Shown here: piece after piece, positions 57,050 to 64,000 of the stretch
Layout: every line of letters begins with the position of its first letter
How positions within the stretch are numbered: the stretch's first letter is position 1
From: Thalassotalea sediminis
Lineage (GTDB): Bacteria; Pseudomonadota; Gammaproteobacteria; Enterobacterales; Alteromonadaceae
Length of the DNA: 64,000 nucleotides
Direction of reading: 5' to 3'
NCBI RefSeq assembly: GCF_030295915.1
Contig: NZ_AP027361.1
Location: 2,790,001 to 2,854,000, forward strand
The notes under the pieces: model-generated
Told to the model about the DNA's origin: nothing
Databases searched by the model: none
What the model saw: only the letters and a program-made list of their open reading frames with translations
Program-made: the position numbers and the translations under genes

Positions 57050-58099
57050 TTAAAGTAGCTTTATTATTTCTTGGACAACAATATTTGGTTGATATTTTTC
57101 ACATACATATTTAGGGCCAGCTAAATGGTATTGCTCAAGGTGTTTACTCATCTGTAACAATGCAGCTGAAATCTCATGTTCATTAGCTTCACTAACCAAC
57201 TCACCTGTTTCAGGAATAACAACATCTATTATTGGTCCCCATCCTAGGGCAATAACCGGAACATTGTTTGCCATGGCTTCTATAAAAACCATACCAAAAG
57301 AATCGTATAGTGACGGTAAGCAAAAAATATCAGCCGTATGAAATAATGCGCTTTTTTGTTCACCTGAAATCCAACCGGTAAACGTTACACGATGTGCTAA
57401 ACCTAACTGCTTCACTAACTGCTTTAACTCAGCAGATAATTCTCCATCACCAGCAATTGTTAAACTAAAATGTTCAGGTAATGCGTTAAAGCTTCTGATC
57501 ACTTTATCAACATTTTTACCTTCCACTAATCTTGCCATTGTTAGCACATTAACTGACGTTTTAGCTGAATAAGGATCTTTACTAAGTAAATGCCCTTTGG
57601 CCGTTTCAATATCAGCCTCGTTATTAGGATTTGGGCATACTACGATCGATTTATTTGGAAAATATGCTGATAAATAGTTTTTCCACCAAGGCGTTAAAGC
57701 AACAATCGTATGGTAAGGCGATAATAAAAGTTGATATCCTTTTCTGGTAAAAAAGCTATTTTCTAGATAGCCTTTTGTTGCAGGAGAGTGCACATGACCA
57801 ATAACGCTTGCCCCTAAAAGCCTCGGTACTATCGCCAAAGTAAATTTCCGAAAAGAAGAAAACCAAGGGCCTAAATGAAACCAAAACACCGCATTTTTTC
57901 GATGTTTTAACGCAAGCTTTATAATGTGGAAAAGCGCCAGCCCCCACACTTTAAAAGTATTACTATTAGCCCAATGTGATTCAACATATTCATACGCTAC
58001 ATTCTGAGCGTCTAAACCTGCTATATAACCTTCTAATGCCGTCGAAATACCGCCTTTTCCAACACCTGGTCTGGTCGAAACAATGATGAGTTTTTTCAT
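57050..58099 (-). CDS. Family 4 glycosyltransferase
   Basis: A 349-residue GT-B enzyme. The N-terminus has a glycine-rich GVGKGGISTAL and the C-terminal half has LTMARLVEGKNVDKVIRSF, AGDGEL, PSLYDSFGMVFIEAMANNVPVIAL, the GT4 nucleotide-sugar site (E-x7-E). It adds one sugar of the repeat unit; the donor is unknown. It starts 9 bp after the GT26 fusion gene. Confidence 0.9.
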   Translation of the reverse strand: MKKLIIVSTRPGVGKGGISTALEGYIAGLDAQNVAYEYVESHWANSNTFKVWGLALFHIIKLALKHRKNAVFWFHLGPWFSSFRKFTLAIVPRLLGASVIGHVHSPATKGYLENSFFTRKGYQLLLSPYHTIVALTPWWKNYLSAYFPNKSIVVCPNPNNEADIETAKGHLLSKDPYSAKTSVNVLTMARLVEGKNVDKVIRSFNALPEHFSLTIAGDGELSAELKQLVKQLGLAHRVTFTGWISGEQKSALFHTADIFCLPSLYDSFGMVFIEAMANNVPVIALGWGPIIDVVIPETGELVSEANEHEISAALLQMSKHLEQYHLAGPKYVCEKYQPNIVVQEIIKLL

Positions 58100-58108
58100 A
58101 AAGGCCGC

Positions 58109-59290
58109 TTACAGTTTTCTCGCTAATTCTAAATATAAATACCGGAGTAGATTAGCCTGTCTTAACAAACGTTTCGGTTGTTTGAGGGCGCGATAAAACC
58201 ACTCTAAATTCCAATTACGAAAAAATTCTGGCGCTCGTTTTACACGATTAACAAAAACGTCAAAACTACCACCAACCCCCATGTAATAAGCTTCTGGGTA
58301 TGCAGCCTTACACTTGTCGATAAACATCTCTTGTTTTGGTGAACCAAGAGCAACGGCAATAATTTTTGGCTTTGCGGTACATATAGCCTCTATGATCTCC
58401 GCTTCTTCATCTTGCGAAAAGTAACCATTTCTATAGCCGCAAATTGGCGTATTGAAAGAGTCGCTAAGCTTTTGCTGTGTGCTATCAACGACCTCTTGAG
58501 AACCACCAATAAGATATACAGGAACGTGTTTTTCACCCGCCTTCTTCATTAGCATTTCCCACAGCTCACAACCAGGAATTCGGTTTATGTCAGCCCCCGT
58601 TTTTCGCATCAGTGTTTTAACAATACCAATACCGTCTGCATAACGTATATCTGCACTTAACAACACATCTGCTACTTCTTTATCGTTAATCGCTCGAATT
58701 ATTTTTTCAGGGTTTATGGCAATTGCAGAGCCATTAAATACAGTACCGTCTTCTTTGATAATATGGTCTACTGTTGACTGTAAATCACTAAATACGTCAA
58801 CCGGAATGTTAGCAACGATATTATTACCACTAAAACTACGATTCATATTTATTTGTTGATGAATTTCGGCAAAACCCGAAAATTTATGATGGGTATAGTC
58901 GTCATACGTTTTACTCATTACTTCCGTCAAACACTCATCGATATGCGATAATTCATAACATACGCAAGCATAACTATTCTGTGAAACAAAATCGGCTAAA
59001 TCGAGTTGATGATCATCAACCCGATCAAAGTTTGGTACAACTACAAGCTTCTTTCTCATTTCCAACAGCTGAAAAGTACTACCTGCACCAGCATGTGAAA
59101 CTACAATATCAGCGTCATTGTAATATTCGTTAATGTTATCGGTAAAACGAATAAAATGATGGTTCTTAGGGCTATAATCACCATTAGCAATTTGAATAGT
59201 TAACTCATATTTTTTAGGGTCGACCAACTCATCAAGGGCCTTAATTAACGAGTTATAGGGCGTATTACCAACCGTAACAAAAACCTTCAT
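58109..59290 (-). CDS. PssE/Alg13-like and GT26 (WecG/TagA/CpsF) fusion glycosyltransferase
   Basis: A 393-residue two-domain protein. Residues 1 to about 155 match the Alg13/PssE fold (FVTVGNTPYNSLIKALDEL, VSHAGAGST at 64-72). Residues about 165 to 393 match GT26: YADGIGIV at 217-224, GGSQEVV and ALGSPKQE. The PssE half normally works with PssD, encoded just upstream with a 4-bp overlap. The GT26 half transfers ManNAc or ManNAcA-type sugars in WecG/TagA. One protein would thus add two successive sugars. I start at MKVFVTVG (ATG at 59290). Confidence 0.88.
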   Translation of the reverse strand: MKVFVTVGNTPYNSLIKALDELVDPKKYELTIQIANGDYSPKNHHFIRFTDNINEYYNDADIVVSHAGAGSTFQLLEMRKKLVVVPNFDRVDDHQLDLADFVSQNSYACVCYELSHIDECLTEVMSKTYDDYTHHKFSGFAEIHQQINMNRSFSGNNIVANIPVDVFSDLQSTVDHIIKEDGTVFNGSAIAINPEKIIRAINDKEVADVLLSADIRYADGIGIVKTLMRKTGADINRIPGCELWEMLMKKAGEKHVPVYLIGGSQEVVDSTQQKLSDSFNTPICGYRNGYFSQDEEAEIIEAICTAKPKIIAVALGSPKQEMFIDKCKAAYPEAYYMGVGGSFDVFVNRVKRAPEFFRNWNLEWFYRALKQPKRLLRQANLLRYLYLELARKL

Positions 59291-59775
59291 AGTCGCCCCA
59301 CGTATTTTGCTTGTGGATATTTCGCTTTCATTGATTGGTGTTGCACATAAAATTGATTGGAAATCCAATACATAAAACGCCCCGCTAAAGAAGGCTTTTC
59401 AATGCGCGACCAAGATTCAAAATAAATAACTTTCGCGCGCATTATACGACACATAATACCGGGAATTACCGCTAATCCAGGGCCAGTAGAGATCATTCCT
59501 ATCACTTTATATTTGGTAATAATTCTAAACATTTGTGCAATTGCAACGACAACATAGGCACAAAAGATAAAGAGGTTTTTTAATTGACTAAACTTGTCTC
59601 TAGCCTCTAAACAAAAGTATTTTTCGTCGATTTTTTTGTGAATATTATCCGCACTTGTTAGCGCAATTAATGGCAATTGATTAATATTATCATTGTCAAT
59701 AAAGCGCGTAATTTGTGCGTTGTGACCGCCTTTACCAAAAACAAGTAAAATCACTTCCTTTCTTTTCGCAAACAT
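59287..59775 (-). CDS. PssD/Alg14-like glycosyltransferase subunit
   Basis: A 162-residue protein with GKGGHNAQI near the start, a central hydrophobic anchor (FIFCAYVVVAIAQMF) and STGPGLAVIPGIMCRI, YFESWSRI typical of Alg14/PssD. Alg14-type subunits recruit the catalytic Alg13-type subunit to the membrane. Here the partner is the N-terminal half of the next protein (4-bp ATGA overlap). Confidence 0.88.
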   Translation of the reverse strand: MFAKRKEVILLVFGKGGHNAQITRFIDNDNINQLPLIALTSADNIHKKIDEKYFCLEARDKFSQLKNLFIFCAYVVVAIAQMFRIITKYKVIGMISTGPGLAVIPGIMCRIMRAKVIYFESWSRIEKPSLAGRFMYWISNQFYVQHQSMKAKYPQAKYVGRL

Positions 59776-59784
59776 TTGCTACTC

Positions 59785-60174
59785 TTACCTTTCCTTTACT
59801 ATTTCAATTAACTCAGTGGTACTGATTGATGGCGTTCTTGGTAAATAAACAACTTGGCAAATATCTTTCAAGTCATCAAACTTTCCTTGCCAATCATCCC
59901 CCATTACAAGAATGTCTGCGTTATATTGCTGAATATATTCTCTTTTTAACTCAAGCGACTCTTCAAAGAAAACCTCATCAACACAAGCAAGGGCGTCGAC
60001 TATTTCTGCACGGCTTTTTTGAGGACAAACGGGATAACGAGCCTTTTTGGAAAAATTCAGATCATCTGTAGAAATTCCTACGATTAAATGATCTCCATGT
60101 TCCTTTGCTCGTTTCAAAATATTTAAATGACCTACATGAAATATATCAAAGGTACCAAATGTAATAACGCGCAC
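59785..60174 (-). CDS. Cytidylyltransferase-family protein (TagD-like)
   Basis: A 129-residue protein with GTFDIFHVGHLNIL (HxGH at 13-16), RYPVCPQKSRAEIVDAL, VMGDDWQGKFD and the ISTTELI signature, as in glycerol-3-phosphate cytidylyltransferase TagD. The product would be CDP-glycerol, the substrate of the TagB/TagF-like protein encoded 6 kb downstream in the same run. GTG start with a weak AGAAG upstream. Related enzymes activate other substrates, so the glycerol assignment is inferred. Confidence 0.85.
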   Translation of the reverse strand: MRVITFGTFDIFHVGHLNILKRAKEHGDHLIVGISTDDLNFSKKARYPVCPQKSRAEIVDALACVDEVFFEESLELKREYIQQYNADILVMGDDWQGKFDDLKDICQVVYLPRTPSISTTELIEIVKER

Positions 60175-60258
60175 AAAAATTCTTCTAACAATTAAAAATG
60201 CGACGAATTGTACCTTATATACGATAAGGGTTACAGCATATTAACGATTGATTACAGA

Positions 60259-61410
60259 TTACAAATTCAAAGATGTAAGTTGTGCTTCAACCTTCTGCCA
60301 CATCTCATTACTTTGTGTTTTATAGATTTGACTTTGTTCTTGTAATTGCACGCGTATTTGAGGCAGCTTTAACACAAATTGTGCTAAAAGTTCTGCTATA
60401 GGTTCTTCAAAGTGTTGTTCACTAAGCAAGTAATCACTTACTTGGTACTCCATATAAAGCTGCTCATATTTATGGCTCCAGCTCGTTGCCAAACAGGGTA
60501 CGCCCGATGAAAGCGCACTTACACAGCCATGAAACCGCGAACTGACCACAAAACTACACTGTTTAATTATACCTTTAACATCATTGGCATTATCAGGTGA
60601 GATAATATCTACTTCGCCTATTTTTGCTTGCAGTGACTCACATAAAGCTTGATCTTTTTCGCCTTCATGATTTAACAAAAATACCTTATGTCCTTGTTCG
60701 ATCAGCGCAGCCATTATTTGGGCAATATTATTAACATAATGTTCACGCCAATAACTGTTCGTGTTCTTATCACTGACCATTTTACTATTGATGATAATGG
60801 CAACCTGGCCTCGCAAATGTCTATATGACGCATCAGCTTCTGGTGAATACAAATTAGTAAAATCTGGCGCGATAAATACATTACCACTTGAAAGTTTTTC
60901 CACATGTTCAAATGACTGTTGTTCACGTGCAAAAACCAAACACGCATTAGTAAAAACCTTACTAGCCTTTGTTTGTAATTCGTTTCGATCAAAAGGACCA
61001 AGTGCTTGTGGCAAAAAAACGTAATGCTTTTTATGTTGCTTCAATCTAAGCACTTCTTTTTCAATAGCATCTAAACAGTGAGGGCCCCATTGATCACCAT
61101 AGCTAAATCCTGACGCATCCAATACTGCATCTATATCCGCCTCGGTAACAATACCCCATACCCTTTTTAAGTAATGTTTAACTTTCTTGGGTATCCAGTA
61201 TGCTAACGTATTTAAATCAATATTCCCCTTAGCTAAGTGAAGCTTTTGATAGGCACCAATAGATGCTCTTTTTAAATAAGGAGATTTAAGTCGCGGTCTT
61301 AAACATATTTCAGCGTTTGGCCATCGCGAATGAATTTGCTCAACAATACTATAAAGCATAAGTTCAGCGCCTTTGTTCTCAAACTGTACGCCTTTAATCT
61401 CAATTAACAC
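60259..61410 (-). CDS. Polysaccharide pyruvyl transferase family protein
   Basis: A 383-residue GT-B-like protein. The motifs ENKGAELMLYSIVEQI (start) and SSRFHGCVSALSSGVPCLATSWSHKYEQL (end) are typical of the family, which adds pyruvate ketals to sugars. Start is a GTG that shares one base with the nitroreductase stop codon (TAGTG). Some family members serve other functions, so the reaction is inferred. Confidence 0.85.
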   Translation of the reverse strand: MLIEIKGVQFENKGAELMLYSIVEQIHSRWPNAEICLRPRLKSPYLKRASIGAYQKLHLAKGNIDLNTLAYWIPKKVKHYLKRVWGIVTEADIDAVLDASGFSYGDQWGPHCLDAIEKEVLRLKQHKKHYVFLPQALGPFDRNELQTKASKVFTNACLVFAREQQSFEHVEKLSSGNVFIAPDFTNLYSPEADASYRHLRGQVAIIINSKMVSDKNTNSYWREHYVNNIAQIMAALIEQGHKVFLLNHEGEKDQALCESLQAKIGEVDIISPDNANDVKGIIKQCSFVVSSRFHGCVSALSSGVPCLATSWSHKYEQLYMEYQVSDYLLSEQHFEEPIAELLAQFVLKLPQIRVQLQEQSQIYKTQSNEMWQKVEAQLTSLNL

Positions 61411-62480
61411 TAATCCATTTCCTTAATAACTTGTTGCGCACTTTTCTTTTGAGAAAAAGGAATTTTTCCCGTTGGCTTCCCATAACCTATCGCCATCAAC
61501 ATTATAGGACGCTGATGTTTTTCTAATGCCAATTCTTTTTCCATTTTCTTTTCGTACATTTCCATATCTGGCCAATTTATTGGGCAAGTAGACAATCCAA
61601 GCGATTCACAAGCCAACATCAATTGCATAGCAACTAAACCACCATCAATATAGATAACATGGCGATCTCGTTCTTTAGGGTAAGCACTTAAATCGCCAAC
61701 GATTACGATTAGCGCCTGAATATTTTCGGCAAATCCTTTTGTACCCATTGGTATAGCAGCAATTTTTGACGCCTTTTCTGGAGTATAAAAAGTATAAAAT
61801 TCAAATGGCTGCCTATTACATGCGCTGGGTGCTTGCAACGCCATTTCTACCGCTTGTTCAATCAACTCAGGTGCAACTTTTCTAGGTTCAAACCAGCGTA
61901 CCGAGCGTCGCTGCTTAAAAAGATCATACAAAGATTTGCTAGTTATCTCGCTGTTAACACGCTTTTCAAATGCATACGGAATGGCATGGCTATTTTGTTC
62001 AGAAATAATTGGCAAGCGAGAAAACACCTGATGCGCATTTTGTATCACTTTGCTCTGTTCGATATCAACTGCAGCAAAATAGGCTACCAACACATCTTGC
62101 GCCCATATTAACTCTCTAGATTCAATATTGCCGCCACTTACACAACGCTGATAACAGGCTACCGTCTCACCAATATAACCCTCTGCAAAGATTGGCTTAC
62201 GAGGTTGCATGATCAAGCCTTTTTCTAATCGATGCGTATTTCGTCGAAGTAACGCACTCGAAGAGCCCGCAATACCCGCTTGCTTAGCATAACTATTTTT
62301 ACCGGCTAGTGTCGCTTGTTGCTCTCGGTAATACTGATGATCAAAGATAAAATAATAAAGTGCGCTGGTGACTCGAAATCGTCCCATCAATTTTGATAAA
62401 AACTGTTTTGTGGTTTGTAAACGTTGACTAATAACGTTAACAATTGTGTTGGGTAGTAGTTTTTTAAATAATGATTTCAT
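61410..62480 (-). CDS. Nitroreductase-family protein
   Basis: A 356-residue protein. The C-terminal half has RRSVRWFEPRKVAPELIEQAVEMALQAPSACNRQPFEFY, the FMN-binding core of nitroreductases. The N-terminal 150 residues are an extension I do not recognise. It is the first gene of the long minus-strand run and is coupled to the pyruvyltransferase gene. Such pairs occur in polysaccharide loci, but the reaction is not known. Confidence 0.82.
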   Translation of the reverse strand: MKSLFKKLLPNTIVNVISQRLQTTKQFLSKLMGRFRVTSALYYFIFDHQYYREQQATLAGKNSYAKQAGIAGSSSALLRRNTHRLEKGLIMQPRKPIFAEGYIGETVACYQRCVSGGNIESRELIWAQDVLVAYFAAVDIEQSKVIQNAHQVFSRLPIISEQNSHAIPYAFEKRVNSEITSKSLYDLFKQRRSVRWFEPRKVAPELIEQAVEMALQAPSACNRQPFEFYTFYTPEKASKIAAIPMGTKGFAENIQALIVIVGDLSAYPKERDRHVIYIDGGLVAMQLMLACESLGLSTCPINWPDMEMYEKKMEKELALEKHQRPIMLMAIGYGKPTGKIPFSQKKSAQQVIKEMD

Positions 62481-62611
62481 GCAATAACTATCTATCTATG
62501 AGGCGCAACACGAAAACACCTGCTCTTTGAGTATTCGGCGTATTGTATCTAAATCGGGTATTAACAGCCATATATTTAGTAATAAAAGGTTTTAGTTAAC
62601 AGCTATTAAGC

Positions 62612-62617
62612 TATAAT
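62612..62617 (+). promoter_or_regulatory. Possible -10 element for the flippase gene
   Basis: TATAAT at 62612-62617 lies about 30 bp before the flippase start. No convincing -35 hexamer is visible at the right distance. Confidence 0.25.
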
Positions 62618-62648
62618 CGCAGCATCAACAAACCAAGCAAAATAATGA

Positions 62649-63962
62649 ATGGCTTTTTCAGCAAGCATTAACAACAGTGCCCTACTTATACTTGAAAAAG
62701 TAATTACCATTGGTGTTTCATTTCTCACTGGCGTTTTTCTTGCGCGCGTAGCGGGTGCTGAAGCTTTCGGCCAGTTTTCTTACATCTTATCTTTTGTTGG
62801 GTTGTTCACTCCTTTGTGCGTTATGGGGTTAAACAATATCGTTACCAAGTATATTGTAAAATACCCCGATAATAGCCACTACTATGTCAAATCCTCTCTT
62901 ATTGTTAGAGCATTTGGCGCTTTAGTATCTGTGGTGTTGGGCATTGCAATAATTCTGCTTGCAAACAAACAAACAGCATTACAACCGCAAATTATTCAAT
63001 TATTACTCATGCAAAGCGCCCAAGTATTCTTTGTTTTTGAGTATTACTTCCTTGCGAATAACCTATTATTACCCGCGCTAAAAATTAGACTCTCGATATT
63101 GATATTATCTGCCGTGCTAAAATTGTTAGTCATTTATAGTTCAGCAAGCATTTCGCTGCTTATACTTTTACACGGCCTCAGCTACATAGGTATTGCCGCC
63201 GGTTATATTTTTCTTTACAAACGATGTAAAGCAGATAAAAAAAGTAAAAGAGCCGTACAATCTCATACTATGCTAGCAATGTTCCACCGTGGGAAGTGGC
63301 TATTACTTTCAGGAATCGCATCAGTTATATATTTAAAAATTGATCAAGTAATGTTGGCCAATTACTACAGCGCAGCAAACGTTGGAGTGTATGCTGCTGC
63401 GGCTAAACTATCGGAGTTTTGGTATGTATTCCCTGTGCTCATAGCTAACGCTTTTAACCCGCAACTGATCAAGAAATATAAATCAGATAAAGTGCTTTTT
63501 GAGCAGTTTATTCTGCAATTTTTAAGTGTTTTAGTCGCTTGTGCGTTTACTATTACCCTATTAACCTATTTATTTTCAGATATCGTTATTCACTGGGTAT
63601 ATGGCGCAGAATTTGAAGCCAGTATCGCGATAGTTAACATACATATTTTTGCGACTATTTTCATTTTTCAGCGCGCGATATTGAGTAAATGGCTAATTAT
63701 TAAAGGGCTTTATAAATATAGCCTGTGGACACAGGGCATCGGTGCCATTATCAATATATGTTTAAATATGGCGTTTATTCCCAAATGGGGAGGAATAGGC
63801 GCTGCTTGGGCAAGCTTAATTGCCTACATGGCAGCTAGCTATTTAAGTTTATTTTTGAGTAAAGAGTTGAGACCTTTTGCTAAATTAATGACAATAGCCT
63901 TATGTACCTGGCCGGTAAAAACGATACAATTACTTCATCAACAACGTTTAACTCGTACCTAA
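62649..63962 (+). CDS. Oligosaccharide flippase (second Wzx-like)
   Basis: A 437-residue MATE/Wzx-like membrane protein with about 12-14 helices and the start ILEKVITIGVSFLTGVFLARVAGAEAFGQFSYIL, typical of the polysaccharide biosynthesis flippase family. It is divergently transcribed from the main locus. It differs in sequence from the flippase at 53449, so the region may hold two polymer systems. The true start may also be the ATG at 62645 in another frame, but the present frame is clear. Confidence 0.9.
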   Translation: MAFSASINNSALLILEKVITIGVSFLTGVFLARVAGAEAFGQFSYILSFVGLFTPLCVMGLNNIVTKYIVKYPDNSHYYVKSSLIVRAFGALVSVVLGIAIILLANKQTALQPQIIQLLLMQSAQVFFVFEYYFLANNLLLPALKIRLSILILSAVLKLLVIYSSASISLLILLHGLSYIGIAAGYIFLYKRCKADKKSKRAVQSHTMLAMFHRGKWLLLSGIASVIYLKIDQVMLANYYSAANVGVYAAAAKLSEFWYVFPVLIANAFNPQLIKKYKSDKVLFEQFILQFLSVLVACAFTITLLTYLFSDIVIHWVYGAEFEASIAIVNIHIFATIFIFQRAILSKWLIIKGLYKYSLWTQGIGAIINICLNMAFIPKWGGIGAAWASLIAYMAASYLSLFLSKELRPFAKLMTIALCTWPVKTIQLLHQQRLTRT

Positions 63963-64000
63963 AGGCATAACACTGTTACATGAAATCTTTTGAGCGCCTA

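Noticed and set aside
62481..62648. JUMPstart/ops element for RfaH control of the polysaccharide locus
   Set aside because: No GGCGGTAG-type sequence is present in the divergent promoter region on either strand.

Overview
The window looks like a chromosomal segment of a marine gammaproteobacterium of the order Alteromonadales, probably near Colwellia or Thalassotalea. The evidence is the AT-rich sequence, the fadI-fadJ pair, the ECF sigma factor followed by a DUF3379 membrane protein, a long TonB-dependent receptor, the Bat aerotolerance cluster, and E. coli-like neighbourhoods (ygfA-rpiA-serA, ribH-nusB-thiL-pgpA). The genus is an inference; I could not run a search.

Left part (1-16.7 kb). 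A small two-gene unit encodes a peptide with four 18-residue repeats and a 33-residue peptide. Next come a small membrane protein on the minus strand and the fatty-acid oxidation operon fadIJ, preceded by a perfect palindrome with a FadR-type core. Six overlapping plus-strand genes follow: MoxR, DUF58, DUF4381, BatA, fused BatB-BatC, and BatD. After these are the ECF sigma factor with its DUF3379 partner and a TonB-dependent receptor. A perfect 9-bp tandem array (11 copies) lies just beyond the receptor's terminator.

Middle part (17-36.9 kb). This holds putP, an EAL-HDOD regulator, and a minus-strand unit for sulfate activation (cysD, cysN, SLC13 permease, cysC, DHH phosphoesterase, galE) with galU upstream. 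Then come a POT peptide transporter, ygfA, rpiA and serA on the plus strand. On the minus strand are ugd and the ribH-nusB-thiL-pgpA housekeeping group. galU, galE and ugd supply UDP-sugars and cysDNC supplies PAPS, so this block could feed the polysaccharide locus to its right.

Right part (36.9-64 kb). This is a surface-polysaccharide locus, mostly on the minus strand. It has several glycosyltransferases, a Wzz-type chain-length protein, a Wzy/ligase-type membrane protein, two flippases, a pyruvyltransferase-family protein and a nitroreductase-family protein. It also has a PssD/Alg14 protein next to a PssE/Alg13-GT26 fusion. Three proteins resemble the TagA, TagB/TagF and TagD families of Gram-positive teichoic-acid synthesis, which suggests a glycerophosphate-containing polymer in a Gram-negative cell. 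Mixed in are secreted or lipid-anchored proteins: a GDPD-like lipoprotein, a GH20 hexosaminidase lipoprotein, two paralogous FG-GAP-like lipoproteins, and two paralogous beta-helix proteins, one with a GlyGly-CTERM-like tail. An asparagine-synthase-like protein lacks the amidotransferase cysteine. The initiating sugar-phosphate transferase and the export machinery (Wza/Wzc) are not in the window.

The most promising unusual items are the repeat peptide unit at 238-630, the Tag-like set with its GT26 fusion, the DHH protein in the PAPS operon, and the paired secreted-protein families. I saw no CRISPR array, insertion sequence, prophage, rRNA or tRNA.
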